Shown: positions 23,579 through 33,695 of the stretch, one piece after another | How the letters are laid out: each line of letters begins with the position of its first letter | Numbering within the stretch: position 1 is the first letter of the stretch | Notes under the pieces: model-generated | The model's input: the letters and a program-made list of their open reading frames with translations, nothing else | Told to the model about the DNA's origin: nothing | The model's database searches: none | Position numbers and translations under genes: made by a program | Assembly (NCBI GenBank): GCA_016710525.1 | Contig: JADJVQ010000025.1 | Location: 1-37,357, forward strand | DNA: 37,357 nt | Source of the DNA: Burkholderiaceae bacterium | GTDB lineage: Bacteria; Pseudomonadota; Gammaproteobacteria; Burkholderiales; Burkholderiaceae_E | Direction of reading: 5' to 3'

Positions 23579-24976
23579 ATGGAACTCTGGCAACTCGATG
23601 CCACCGACCTAGCCCGACTCATCCGCACCGGCCGCGCATCGGCGCGCGAAGCGGTGCAGTCCTGCCTGTCTCGCATGGACTCGGTGAACCCCGCGCTGAA
23701 CGCGGTGGTGCGCCGGATGGACGATGAAGCGCTGGCCGCCGCCGACGCGGCCGACGCCGCACGCGCCCGCGGCGAGGCGCTGGGCCTGCTGCATGGCGTG
23801 CCGGTCACGACCAAGGTCAATGTCGACCAGAAGGGGCACCCCACGGACAACGGTGTGGTGGCCTACAAGGATCTGATCGCAATCGAAGACAGCCCGGTCG
23901 TGGCCAACCTGAGGCGCGCGGGTGCCATCCTGGTCGGACGCACCAACGCGCCGGCGTTCTCGATGCGCATCTTCACCGACAACGCCTTGCACGGCTGCAC
24001 GCTCAACCCGCTGGACCGGGCGATCACGCCCGGTGGCTCCAGCGGCGGCGCCGGCGCGGCCGTTGCGTCGGGCATCTGCTCGATCGGCCACGGCAACGAC
24101 ATTGGCGGCTCGATCCGGATTCCCGCCACCTGCTGCGGCATCGTCGGCCTGCGTACCGGGTTCGGCCGCGTGCCCGCGGTCAACTTCTCGTCGCCCGGCG
24201 GGCGCCCGATGGGCGGACAACTGATGTCGGTGCAGGGCCCGCATACCCGTACCGTTCGCGACGCCCGCCTGGCGCTGGCCGCGATGTCGCATGGCGACCG
24301 CCGTGACTGGAAGTGGGCCGACATGCCGCTGCAGGGCCCGCCACCCGTCCGCCCGATCCGGGTGGCCCTGGTGCCGCAAGTTCCCGGGGGCAGCACGCAC
24401 CCCGCGCAGGCCGACGCGGTGCGCACGGCCGGCCGCCATCTGGCCGCGGCCGGCTACCATGTCGAGGAAGTGCTGCCGCCCGACATCCCGCGGGTCGTCG
24501 AACTGTGGCACCGTGTCTGCGTGACCGATGTGTTCAGCGGGCTGTGGCCGCTGATGCAGCAAGTCGGCGATCCCGATGGCCAGGCTTCGATGGCCGCCTG
24601 GCTGGCCGCGCATCCGCCAACCGACCTGGCCGGCTACATCGGCGCGCTCACCGAGCGAGACGCGCTGCAGATGCGCTGGATGGCGTGGTTCGAACAGTGG
24701 CCACTGCTGGTCATGCCGGTGCTGTGCGACCTGCCGCCCGCGCAACGCAGCGACCTGACGGCCGAGGGACAGGTCGCGACATTGGCTTCGATGCGCTCGT
24801 CGCTGATCGCGCCGATGCTGGGCCTGCCGGGGTTGGCGGTGCCGGTCGGGCGCCATGGACGGCTGCGCACCGGGGTGCAGATCATGGCCACACGCTGGCG
24901 CGAGGACCTGTGCCTGGACGCCGGGGAAACGGTCGAAGCGGGCGAAGGGATCGTGGCGCCGGTGGACCCGGCCTAG
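23579..24976 (+). CDS. Amidase signature family hydrolase
   Basis: A 465-residue amidase-signature enzyme, hydrolysing a carboxamide to acid and ammonia in the cytoplasm. The Ser-cisSer-Lys triad is present: Lys79 in PVTTKVN, Ser154/155 in the PGGSSGGAGAAVASG loop, and nucleophile Ser178 in NDIGGSIRIPA. The C-terminal part has the usual MPVLCDLPP and PMLGLPGLAVPVG segments. The ATG follows GGAGCCCCCG. Divergent from the Liv-type importer, which suggests that the imported compound or a product is an amide; this is inferred from gene order. Could also be annotated Asp/Glu-tRNA amidotransferase A-like, but no gatB or gatC is nearby. Confidence 0.92.
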   Translation: MELWQLDATDLARLIRTGRASAREAVQSCLSRMDSVNPALNAVVRRMDDEALAAADAADAARARGEALGLLHGVPVTTKVNVDQKGHPTDNGVVAYKDLIAIEDSPVVANLRRAGAILVGRTNAPAFSMRIFTDNALHGCTLNPLDRAITPGGSSGGAGAAVASGICSIGHGNDIGGSIRIPATCCGIVGLRTGFGRVPAVNFSSPGGRPMGGQLMSVQGPHTRTVRDARLALAAMSHGDRRDWKWADMPLQGPPPVRPIRVALVPQVPGGSTHPAQADAVRTAGRHLAAAGYHVEEVLPPDIPRVVELWHRVCVTDVFSGLWPLMQQVGDPDGQASMAAWLAAHPPTDLAGYIGALTERDALQMRWMAWFEQWPLLVMPVLCDLPPAQRSDLTAEGQVATLASMRSSLIAPMLGLPGLAVPVGRHGRLRTGVQIMATRWREDLCLDAGETVEAGEGIVAPVDPA

Positions 24977-25048
24977 GATGCGCCGGGACTTGCGGCCTGT
25001 CGGGTCCGAATCCCGGACAGGCCGTGCGGCGTCCGACGGAACGCCGGC

Positions 25049-26035
25049 CTATTGTTTCGGCACGCCGGCGCGCTGGATCGCCTCGCCCAGCCGCTTCGTC
25101 TCGGATGCCAGGAATGCCGCGTATTCGGCCGGCGTACCGCCATGCATCTCGACGCCCATCGCCCGCATCTTCTCCTGGAAGGCGGGTTGGGCGAGCGCCC
25201 CGTTCACCGCCGCGTTCAGTTTGGCCACAACGGCCGGTGGGGTTCCCGCAGGCGCCACCAGACCGTTCCACGCGGTCAGCTCCAGGTCGCTCAGACCGGT
25301 CGCCTCGGACAGCGTCGGGACGTCCGGCAGCAGCGGCGAGCGCGCACGCGAAGCAACCGCAAGTGCGGTCAGCCGCTTGTCCTTCACGAATGGCAGCACG
25401 GTGTTGATCGTGGTCAGGAACATCTGCGTATTGCCGCCGACCAGGTCCGTGAGCGCGGGTGCGGTGCCCTTGTAAGGCACATGCTCGATCTTGATGTCCA
25501 GGCGTGTCGCCATCATGGCGGTGGCCAGGTGGTCGATGACGCCGGCGCCCGAGGACGCGTAGTTGAGCTTGCCCGGTTCCTTCTTGGCCAGCGCGATCAG
25601 ATCCCGAACGTTCTTCACCGGCAACGACGGATTCACGGTCAGCACCAGTGGTGTCGCCACGGTGCGGGCCACGGGCGCGAAGTCTTTGAGGGGATCGTGC
25701 TTGGCCGAGTTGTAGAGCAGCGCGCCCAGCACCAGCGAAGAGGTGTTGTAGAGGATGGTATAGCCGTCGTTGGGCGCCGCCATCACGGCGCTCGACGCGA
25801 TGTTACCGCCGGCGCCGGGCCGGTTTTCGACGACCACAGGCTGACCGAGCGATTCGCTCATCACCTGCGCGAACTGGCGCGCGTTCACATCGGTGGGTCC
25901 ACCGGGCGGGAACGCGATCACCATCTTGATCGGCTTGTTCGGATAGTCCGACGCCTGGGCTTGGGCCGGGGCACTCAATGCCGCCATCGCAAGCGTCAAG
26001 GCGGCGGCGGCCAGTTTCAACAGTGGCTTCATCAT
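25049..26035 (-). CDS. Bug-type (TctC) tripartite tricarboxylate transporter receptor
   Basis: A 328-residue periplasmic solute receptor. Signal peptide at 1-27 (ends AQAQA). The mature start has the Bug pattern YPNKPIKMVIAFPPGGPTDV, then VVVENRPGAGGNIA, LNYASSGAG, HVPYKGTAPALTDLVGG and the late EFAAFLASE-like tail. Ligands are usually carboxylates or amide-like compounds. No TctA/TctB membrane subunits are near, so it is an orphan receptor, as is common in Burkholderiales. It lies 72 bases beyond the amidase, convergent with it, and downstream of the RND genes. Confidence 0.92.
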   Translation of the reverse strand: MMKPLLKLAAAALTLAMAALSAPAQAQASDYPNKPIKMVIAFPPGGPTDVNARQFAQVMSESLGQPVVVENRPGAGGNIASSAVMAAPNDGYTILYNTSSLVLGALLYNSAKHDPLKDFAPVARTVATPLVLTVNPSLPVKNVRDLIALAKKEPGKLNYASSGAGVIDHLATAMMATRLDIKIEHVPYKGTAPALTDLVGGNTQMFLTTINTVLPFVKDKRLTALAVASRARSPLLPDVPTLSEATGLSDLELTAWNGLVAPAGTPPAVVAKLNAAVNGALAQPAFQEKMRAMGVEMHGGTPAEYAAFLASETKRLGEAIQRAGVPKQ

Positions 26036-26114
26036 GGTCTCGTCGTCATGGATATTGACAAGGACCGGACAGACGGCCCCGACTTTGGTGTGAGATTGGC
26101 GTGAGCCGGCGAGT

Positions 26115-27290
26115 CTAACGTGTTGCGCGCGGCGCCTCAGGGCTCTTCACGCGCACCGGGTCGCCATCGGAGATCCCGTCGGGCGGGCTGTCGATTACGC
26201 GATCGTTCGCGGCCAGGCCCGCGCCGATTTCGATGCTGCTGCCCAGGTCGCGAGCCACGGTCACGGGCTTCAGCGAGACCTTTTCGTCGGCTCCGACCAC
26301 CGCCACCCGCGGTCCGGCTTTGCCGAAAATCAGCGCTCCCGGCGGAACCGTGAGCCGGCCGGTCTCGCGCGGCAGCTCGAATCGCATGCTGGCGAAACCG
26401 CCGGGCAGCAGTCCGGCGTCGGGATTGTCGGCGGCCAGCTGCACGAGCATGGTGCCCGACGCATTGCCGATCGCCTGCGACATCGAGCGCACTGTCGCCT
26501 TGAATACCTCGCCCGGACGCTCCGGGACAGCGAAGGCGACCTTGTCGCCCTGCCTGACCAGCGACACGTAGTTCTGCGGCACGTTCACGTACAGCCTGAG
26601 CCGGCTGACGTCCGACACGACGAACAGTTCTGTGCCCGTGCCACCCCCAGGGTTGATCAATGCGCCGATGTCGGTCGACCTGGATGTCACCACGCCACTG
26701 AATGGCGCCAGCACCTGCGCAAAGCGCTTCATGGTCTGGAGCCGCTCGACGTTTGCCTGGGACGCGTTGACCGCCGCCTGCTTGACGGCGAGGTCGCCGC
26801 TCTTTTCCTCGACCGCCTGGGCCGACACGAAATTCTGCGCCTGCAGCGACTGCCAGCGCCGCTGGGTCGCAGCCGACAGCGCCGCATTGGCGGTGACACT
26901 GGCCAGTTCGGCCCGCGCCTGCATCAGCTGCATGTCCAGTTCGGGAGTGTCGATCTCGGCTAGCAGCTGACCCGCGCGGACGTGGGCGCCGATGTCCACC
27001 GTCCATCGTTTCAGGTAGCCGGCCACCCGCGCATGCACGAGGGCCCGCGAATGCGCCTCGATACGGCCGGGCAGATCGAGCGTGGGTGTCGAACGCATGC
27101 CCTGGCCCGGCACGATCACGCTCACGGTGGGCACCGCTTGTGCCTGAGCACGGGCCGCCAGCTGCTGCGCAATCGACGCCCGGCTGCCGATCCCGGTCAC
27201 CGCCACGGCAATCGCGCCGGCTGCCAGAAGCACGAGCGCAAAAAACAGCACGCGCCGGGAGATCCCTCGCCCCTTGGCATCAGATTGCAT
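26115..27290 (-). CDS. RND efflux periplasmic adaptor (MFP) subunit
   Basis: A 391-residue membrane fusion protein. N-terminal membrane anchor at about 14-31, biotinyl-lipoyl-like half domain RVAGYLKRWTVDIGAHVRAG at 88-107 and LLAEIDTPELD, an alpha-helical hairpin of about 120-200, and the second lipoyl half PFSGVVTSRSTDIGALI. The ATG is within the last codons of the RND gene (11-base overlap), so it is coupled to it. In most RND operons the adaptor comes first; here the pump is first. No outer-membrane factor gene is present. Substrate unknown. Confidence 0.92.
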   Translation of the reverse strand: MQSDAKGRGISRRVLFFALVLLAAGAIAVAVTGIGSRASIAQQLAARAQAQAVPTVSVIVPGQGMRSTPTLDLPGRIEAHSRALVHARVAGYLKRWTVDIGAHVRAGQLLAEIDTPELDMQLMQARAELASVTANAALSAATQRRWQSLQAQNFVSAQAVEEKSGDLAVKQAAVNASQANVERLQTMKRFAQVLAPFSGVVTSRSTDIGALINPGGGTGTELFVVSDVSRLRLYVNVPQNYVSLVRQGDKVAFAVPERPGEVFKATVRSMSQAIGNASGTMLVQLAADNPDAGLLPGGFASMRFELPRETGRLTVPPGALIFGKAGPRVAVVGADEKVSLKPVTVARDLGSSIEIGAGLAANDRVIDSPPDGISDGDPVRVKSPEAPRATR

Positions 27291-30200
27291 GTCCCGCTCC
27301 GTTGGCCGGCCCCTGGGCCGGTGAATCGATCCCCGCATGCATCTCGCCGTCGCCGCCGGGTTTCGTACCCGGTGGGCGCCGGCCTGACGGAGCGCCCGAC
27401 GCCTGCGCGCCATGGCGCGCATGGACGAGGCTGAACACGACCGGCACGAACGCCAGCGTGGCGAAGGTCGCGAAGACGAGTCCGCCGATCACCGCGCGGC
27501 CCAGCGGTGCATTCTGTTCGCCCCCCTCGCCGACGCCCAGCGCCATCGGCAGCATCCCGATGACCATCGCAAGCGCCGTCATCAGCACTGGTCGCAGGCG
27601 CACGAAACCCGCGTCGATCGCCGCGGTACGCGCGTCGCCGCACTGCTCGAGGCGCTCGCGCGCGAAGCTGATCACCAGCACGCTGTTGGCGGTGGCGACA
27701 CCCATGCACATGATCGCGCCGGTCAGTGCCGGCACCGACAGCGTGGTCTGCGTGGCAAAGAGCATCCAGACGATTCCGGCCAGCGCCGCCGGCAGCGCGG
27801 AAATGATCACGAACGGATCGCTCCACGACTGGAAGTTCACCACGATCAGGAAGTAGATCAGCACGATCGCGCCCAGCAGGCCGAACAGAAGGCCCGAAAA
27901 TGCCCGCTCCATCGTGCGCACCTGGCCCAGCAGCACCACCTGCGAGCCCTTGGGCACCTGGCCCGCGGTCTGCTCGATGATGCGCCGGATGTCGGCCGCG
28001 ACTGCGCCCAGGTCACGATCCTCGGTGGTGGCGTTGATCTGCACCATCGTCTGCAGGTCGTACTGGCTGATGACAGCGTTCTGGCTCTGGCGGGTGAAGG
28101 TCGCAATGCCGCCCAGCACTTGAGGCGCGCCACTCCCGCTGCCCGTGATCGACACGTTCGACAGCGCCGACAGCGAGTCCATCTGATGCTGCGGCGTCTG
28201 CATCACGATCGGATACGACACGCCATTGGCCGGGTTCAGCCAATACGTGGGCGCCACCTGGCTGCTGCCGGCGAGGTTCACCACCAGGCTGTTGGTGACG
28301 TCGCGCGCGGTCAGTCCGAGCTCCTGCGCACGGGTGCGATCCACGTCCACCTTGAAGACGGGGCTGGCTCGCGACTGCTGGATCCGCACGTCGGCCACAC
28401 CCGGCACGCGGCGAATCTCTCGCACGAGCTGGCCGGCGTACTCGAAATTGCTCTCGAGGTCACGGCCGCGGATCTGCAGGTCGATCGGCGCGGGTGCGCC
28501 GAAGTTCAGGATCTGGCTGACGATGTCGGCGGGCGGGAAGGAGAACGTCGTATCCGGAAACGCGCGGGGCAGCGCTTCGCGCAGCGCGCGCACGTAGTCG
28601 GCCGTGGGGGCATGGCCTTTGCGCAGCGCGATCTGGATGTCGCCGTCCTGCGTGCCGATGACGCCGGTGTTGTTGTAGGTGAGGTTGATGCTGCTGGGCG
28701 GCAGTCCGATGTTGTCGACCAGCGCGGCGATCTGCTCGGACGGGATGACCTGGCGGATCGCCTTCTCGATCTGGGCGAAGCGCACGGCCGACTCCTCCAC
28801 ACGGGTGCCGACCGGCACCCTGGCATGGATCAGGATCTGGCCGCCGTCGACCGCAGGGAAGAAGTTCTGCCCAAGAAACGGGACCAGCGCAAAGCTCGCC
28901 AGCACGACCGCCATGAACCCCGCCACGAAAATGCCCCGGTGATCGAGCGCGAGTTCGAGCGCCGACCGATAGCCGTCGCGCATGCGCTCGAATCGCTCCT
29001 CAAAACCGCGCTGCAAACGCACCAGCGGATTGCGCGAGCGTGGCATCGCCGCGTTGTTGCCATGGATGTCGGTATGCGGTGCGTGGGGGCGAAGCATGTA
29101 CTTGGCCATCGTCGGCACCAGCGTGCGCGACAGCAGGAACGAGAAGGCCATCGCGAACATCACCGACAGCGCCATCGGCACGAACAGGAAGCGCGCCACG
29201 CCCTGCAGGAAGAACATCGGCACGAACACGATGCAGATGCACAGCAGCGACACGAACGCCGGCACGACGATCTGACGCGCACCGTCCATGATCGCGGTCT
29301 CGACGTCCTTGCCCTGTTCGAGATGCCAGTTGATGTTCTCGATGGTGACCGTGGCATCGTCGACCAGGATGCCGACCGCGAGCGCCAGTCCGCCCAGCGT
29401 CATGATGTTCAGCGTCTCGCCGAAGGCCGCCAGGGCGATCACGGCGCCCATGATCGACAGCGGAATCGAGATCGCGATGATCAGCGTCGGACGCCAGCTG
29501 CCCAGGAACAGCAGAATCATCACGCTGGTCAGCGCGGCGGCGATGACACCTTCGATCGCGACCGCACTGATCGCCGCGCGCACGAAGATCGACTGGTCGT
29601 TGATCGGCGCAACCTCGAGGTTCGCCGGCAAAGAAGCCTTCAGCACGGCCAGCTTGGCGCGAATGCCATCGACGATGGCCAGTGTCGAGGTCGCGCCATT
29701 CTTGAGCACAGACAGCAGCACCGAGCGGCCGCCGTCGACGTGCACGATGTTGGTCTGTGGCGAGTTGCCGTCGCGCACCTGGGCCACGTCGCGAAGATAG
29801 ACCATCGCGCCATTGACGGCTCGCACCGGCAGATCGCCGAGATCCTTCAACGCCACCGCGGCGTTGTTCAGCTGCATCGAGTACTCGCGGTCGCCGATTT
29901 TCTGGGTGCCCACCGGCACCAGCACATTCTGCGCGGCCAGCGCATTGGCGACGTCCTGCCCTGAAAGGCCCCGGGCCTGGAGCGCCGGCACATCGAGGTC
30001 GATCTGGATCTGGCGCTGCTTGCCGCCATAGGGCCAGGGAATGGCCGCGCCCGCCACCGTCACCAGCGGCGGGCGCACGGTGTTCACGCCGAGGTCGAAG
30101 AGGTTCTGCTCCGACAGCCCCTTGCCGGACAGCGCCAGCTGCAAAATCGGAACGGTCGAGGCGTTGTAGTTGAGGATCAGCGGCGGCTGGGTGCCCGGCG

Positions 30201-30567
30201 GCATCTGCCGAACCACCGTCTGAGAGATGGCCGTCACCTGCGCATTGGCCACCGCGACGTCCACTCCGGGCTGAAAGAAGATCTTGACGATACCGATGCC
30301 GGCATACGACGTCGCCTCGATGTGCTCGATGTCGTTGACGGTGGTGGTGAGCGCGCGCTGGTAGAGACTGCTGATGCGGCCCGCCATCTGCTCGGGGGGC
30401 AGCCCCGTGTACTGCCACGCCGCCGCGATCACCGGGATGCGGATCTCGGGAAAGATGTCGGTCGGCATCCGCAGCGCCGCCAGCGGACCGAGAATCAGGA
30501 TCAGCAGGGCCATCACCACGAAGGTGTAGGGCCGCCGAAGAGCAACACGGACGATATCGACGAACAA
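27280..30567 (-). CDS. RND (AcrB/HAE1-type) efflux pump inner-membrane subunit
   Basis: A 1095-residue proton-driven transporter, intact in one frame. Twelve membrane helices in two repeats with two large periplasmic loops; N-terminus FVDIVRVALRRPYTFVVMAL. The proton-relay pair is Asp403-Asp404 in GILVDDATVTIEN. The second repeat has GFVRLRPVLMTALAMVIGML and VIGGLVFATFATLAFVPVVF. Overall it resembles HAE1-type drug exporters more than heavy-metal CzcA types, which is a judgement by eye. First gene of a two-gene unit with the adaptor. Very long open frames on the opposite strand are coding shadows. Confidence 0.94.
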   Translation of the reverse strand: MFVDIVRVALRRPYTFVVMALLILILGPLAALRMPTDIFPEIRIPVIAAAWQYTGLPPEQMAGRISSLYQRALTTTVNDIEHIEATSYAGIGIVKIFFQPGVDVAVANAQVTAISQTVVRQMPPGTQPPLILNYNASTVPILQLALSGKGLSEQNLFDLGVNTVRPPLVTVAGAAIPWPYGGKQRQIQIDLDVPALQARGLSGQDVANALAAQNVLVPVGTQKIGDREYSMQLNNAAVALKDLGDLPVRAVNGAMVYLRDVAQVRDGNSPQTNIVHVDGGRSVLLSVLKNGATSTLAIVDGIRAKLAVLKASLPANLEVAPINDQSIFVRAAISAVAIEGVIAAALTSVMILLFLGSWRPTLIIAISIPLSIMGAVIALAAFGETLNIMTLGGLALAVGILVDDATVTIENINWHLEQGKDVETAIMDGARQIVVPAFVSLLCICIVFVPMFFLQGVARFLFVPMALSVMFAMAFSFLLSRTLVPTMAKYMLRPHAPHTDIHGNNAAMPRSRNPLVRLQRGFEERFERMRDGYRSALELALDHRGIFVAGFMAVVLASFALVPFLGQNFFPAVDGGQILIHARVPVGTRVEESAVRFAQIEKAIRQVIPSEQIAALVDNIGLPPSSINLTYNNTGVIGTQDGDIQIALRKGHAPTADYVRALREALPRAFPDTTFSFPPADIVSQILNFGAPAPIDLQIRGRDLESNFEYAGQLVREIRRVPGVADVRIQQSRASPVFKVDVDRTRAQELGLTARDVTNSLVVNLAGSSQVAPTYWLNPANGVSYPIVMQTPQHQMDSLSALSNVSITGSGSGAPQVLGGIATFTRQSQNAVISQYDLQTMVQINATTEDRDLGAVAADIRRIIEQTAGQVPKGSQVVLLGQVRTMERAFSGLLFGLLGAIVLIYFLIVVNFQSWSDPFVIISALPAALAGIVWMLFATQTTLSVPALTGAIMCMGVATANSVLVISFARERLEQCGDARTAAIDAGFVRLRPVLMTALAMVIGMLPMALGVGEGGEQNAPLGRAVIGGLVFATFATLAFVPVVFSLVHARHGAQASGAPSGRRPPGTKPGGDGEMHAGIDSPAQGPANGAGHAI

Positions 30568-30726
30568 GCGGGACTCGCAGCGTGAGGAAATGGGTGTTGC
30601 GGGGCCGGGGAATTATCGTATGGATCGTCAGCCCCCGCCGCGCACCTCGCCCTCGCCCGCTCGAGCGGCGTCTCGGGATTGCCTCGTCCGGCCCGGCGTT
30701 CCGACCGCCTGCGCCACGCGCAGCGC

Positions 30727-31611
30727 CTAGGGACCGATACCGCCCTCGCCGTCGATCACCCGCTCGTGGCGACTGTTTTCGCACCACACCCGGAATGCCC
30801 GCGGATCGCCTGCCACCGGCGCAGCCCATGCCGAGATCGGCTCGCCGACCCGGACCAGCCTGACGAACCGGACATCGAGGTGCCCGCCGTTCAGCCAGAG
30901 GCTCCCGTGATGCTGCAGCAAGAGCCGCGACAGCAGCGTCATCACCAGGCGCCCCTGAACGATGTTCACGCCAAACCGGGTGCCACGCGCGAACGCGGTG
31001 TCGACATGGATCGGGTCGAGCGCCCGCGCGACCTCGCCAAACGCCCGCACGCGGGCCATCGGGAAGATGTCGGTCAGCGGGCCGAGCGCAGCGCTCGCGT
31101 CCGCCGGACCGTGACCGTCCGCGCACGGCGCGGCGCTATTCCGGACGGTGCTGGCGGTGCTGGCGGTGCTGCCGGGCGCCTGTAAGGCCGGCGCCGGCGG
31201 CGGACCGGCCCACAGGGACGCGGAAGACTGGGTGCCGGCCACGGCGCCCGAGCCATCACGCAGTGTGGACAGGATCTCGAATCGGGGCTGGCCCTTCAGC
31301 GAGTCGACGCGCCCGCAGCGCGCATCCAGCGTCAACGACTCCCCGCGGCGCAGTGCGCGCAGCAACGACACCCGATGATCGAGCTGGATCGTGCCGCCGG
31401 CCAGCGCCCGCCGAGGAGGCCTTCACGAACCGGACCATCGTGGCGAAAAAACGGCGGGGCGAACCGCTCCCCGGCCTGGCGCGCGTACAGCGGATGAGAC
31501 TCACCGGTGGCCTCCAGGTAGGCGTCGATCGACCGCTCGTCGAGCACGGTCGGCACGGCCGGGGACACTCGCCCTTCGGCAAAGCTACTCCCGTCGAGAG
31601 CCGGTTTCCAT
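30727..31611 (-). pseudogene. Double-hotdog MaoC-like dehydratase, frame-broken
   Basis: Two hotdog domains are recognisable. The first (IDAYLEATGESHPLYARQAG) reads in one frame; the rest (from LLRALRRGESLTLDARCGRV to the end, with DPIHVDTAFARGTRFGVNIV in the second hotdog) reads in another, uninterrupted from about 31371 to 30727. The switch lies near 31405-31420, where LLGG...GGTIQLDHR should join. The start is uncertain; an ATG at 31611 is one option and would need a further indel. Such proteins act as enoyl-CoA hydratases or as C-terminal hydratase domains. Divergent from the Bug receptor gene. Confidence 0.7.
31147..31173 (+). repeat. Three tandem 9-base repeats in the MaoC linker
   Basis: GGTGCTGGC occurs three times in a row, the last copy with one change. 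On the coding strand this encodes an STA-type repeat in the Ala/Ser/Pro-rich linker between the two hotdog domains. Length variation here would be harmless. Confidence 0.7.
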
Positions 31612-31769
31612 GGCGGATCTCCGGGTGCTGCAGTCCGAGCACCGTCTCCAAGGGCTGCCACGGCATCGTCCGGCGGATTGTAGCGAGCATCGGGCCCGAC
31701 GTACAGTGCTCCCTTGCCGGAAGGCACTGTCAGCCCGAATCGCAGACCGGCCAAACCAGGAGGCCCCCG

Positions 31770-32752
31770 ATGAGCGCATGGATCCGCACCACTCTGGCCA
31801 CGACGATGCTCTGGTCGTGGCCGCCTTTCGCGCCCGAAGATTCCCGTCCCGCTTGATCACGATCGTGGTGCCCGTGCCGGCGGATCGGACATCGTGGCCC
31901 GCTTTTACGCCCGGGCACTCCAAGGAGAAACTCAACGCCACGGCCGTGGTCGACCTGAAACCTCCGGTGCGGGCGGCAGATCGCCGGCCAGCTGGTCGCC
32001 CGGCCGCGCCGATGGCTACACCGTCCTGATGGGCAGCGGCACCGTCAATGCCGCGAACCTCCGCTGTTCCGCGATCCAGATCGGCTGCGGGCCGCAGCAC
32101 TTCGCCACCGTCGCCACGATCTACGTCTCGCCGCCGCTGCTGCTGGCCCGGCGCGGTCTGGCCGGCTTGCGACCCGGGCGCGGACCTCGGCCGCTGGTGC
32201 CCAACGCGCGCAGCGCAGGCCCGAGGCGGCAGCGGAACGCGCGAGTTACCCAGGTCACTGCGAGTCGTTGCGCCGCGCAAGACCGGCGCCGATCGTCAAC
32301 GTGCCCTGCAAGGGCACCGGCCAGTCGATGACCGAACATCTGGCCTCGGGGCAGATTGCGATCTCCTTTTCCGATACGGCCGCCGCCTCGCCTCGATGTG
32401 ACCCGCGGCGCGGCAAGGATCGTCGCGGTTCCCAGCGCCTCCCGCCTGCCCGGCCTGCCCGACGTCCGGACCTTGGCCGAGCTAGGGTTTCTCCGACTTC
32501 GAGTTCATGTCCGGAACACGCTACCTATGTGCCGGTCGGCACACTCTGCAGGACGCGTGATCCGCAAGCTCAACGAAGCGGCCCGTCACATGCTGCGCGT
32601 CGCCCGAATGGGACAAGCAGCGGGTCGCGTCCTTCGGACTGAAGGTCAGCGGCGATCAGCGGAGTCGGCTTTCGTGACCGCCGGAACTGATCCGACGGGA
32701 GCGCTGTGCGCGAAACCGGCGTGGTGCACCGCGGGCAGGATCGATACGATGA
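31770..32752 (+). pseudogene. Bug-type (TctC) receptor, frame-broken
   Basis: ATG preceded by AGGAGG, encoding MSAWIRTTLATT, then family pieces in shifting frames: FPSRLITIVVPVPA, LNATAVVD, DGYTVLMGSGTVNAANL, HFATVATIYVSPPLLLARRG, IVNVPCKGTGQSMTEHLASG, ASRLPGLPDV.TLAELGF and a C-terminal VASFGLKVSGD. Order and spacing match an intact 320-residue receptor, but at least five frame changes are needed. Its likely stop overlaps the start of the enoyl-CoA hydratase gene (ATGA). Confidence 0.75.
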
Positions 32753-33609
32753 GTCCCCTCTCCCCGCAACCGCCGGCGGCGGCCCCGGGTGCCGACGCGC
32801 ACCGCTGCTGCGGTTGCGCCGACTGAGGGCGCAAAGCTTAATCCTCACGCTGGACTGCGCCCGACAAGCGCATGCTGAACGATGCGCTGCTGGAGAGGCT
32901 GTGCGGATGCCCCAGCCAGGCGCAGGCCGATCCGGAGGTGCGCACGATCATCCGGAGGGCGCGGCACCGGGTTCTGTTCCGGGGCGTTCGATCAGAAAGG
33001 ACGCCGGCAATGCCGAGTCGTCCAGGGGCCTGCTGCAGGACGGCACGCTCGAAGGCACGGTGAGCGTTCTCACCAGGGCGCTTGCCCTGCTGATCGATTC
33101 GCGCAAACCCACGATCGCATCGGTGCCGGATTCGCGCTCGCCGGCAGCAAAGCGCACGCTCGCCTGCGACTTCGTGGTGCCGAGCACGGCGCACGCTTCG
33201 GCAAACCCCGAGATGCAGTTCGGATTTCCGGCGGCGATGAACACGGTGCACTGGCGCGCCATCTGGGACGGCGCAAGGCGCTGGAGATCGCGATGACCGG
33301 GTCGATCTACGCTGAGGACTATGCGGCACTGGGCCTGATCAACCCCGGCTGGCTGAGCCCGGGCAGCGCAGCGCCGCCACTCAGGCGTTTGCCGAAACAC
33401 CGAACGCCTGGCCCCTGGGCGGTGAGCCGCACCAAGCAGCTGCTGCGCGCGGTCGAGCACACCGGCATCGATGAATCGCTCGACGCGGGCGACGCGCTCA
33501 GTCAGCTGCTGCGCGCCGGGCTCCCAGCTCGCGCCGGTCTTCGACCCAGATCCGACGACAAGGCGAGCTCCCTGCAGCGCCGGTGGCTGGGCGGCCGGCC
33601 ACACCCTGA
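32749..33609 (+). pseudogene. Enoyl-CoA hydratase/isomerase, frame-broken
   Basis: Starts at the ATG of MSPLSPQPPAAAPGAD. Crotonase-family pieces follow in different frames: RMLNDALLERLCGC, EVRTIIL.GAAPGS.PG, LTRALALLIDSRKPTIASV, GFALAGSKAHA, ACDFVV, NPEMQFGFPAAMNTVH, RRKALEIAMTGSIYAEDYAA and GLIN. The oxyanion-hole region and the RRKALE helix are recognisable, so the gene is real, but many single-base frame changes interrupt it. Sits between the Bug receptor and the CoA-transferase. Confidence 0.78.
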
Positions 33610-33695
33610 CGCTTCCCCGACTCGAGCGCCACCCCGCGACACCTCTTGCCACCCGAGCAGACTCCTCCGCCCTCCACCGTCTTCTACCCGCGACC

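Noticed and set aside
23609..24856. 415-codon minus-strand frame over the amidase
   Set aside because: Shadow of a gene with all catalytic residues on the plus strand.
27412..29964. 850-codon open frame on the plus strand
   Set aside because: It lies wholly antisense to the intact RND pump gene. Its composition (Arg, His, Asp, Gln rich) is typical of the shadow frame of high-GC genes and it matches no family.
31147..31173. Tandem repeats as a CRISPR or VNTR locus
   Set aside because: Only three 9-base units inside a protein linker, no spacers.
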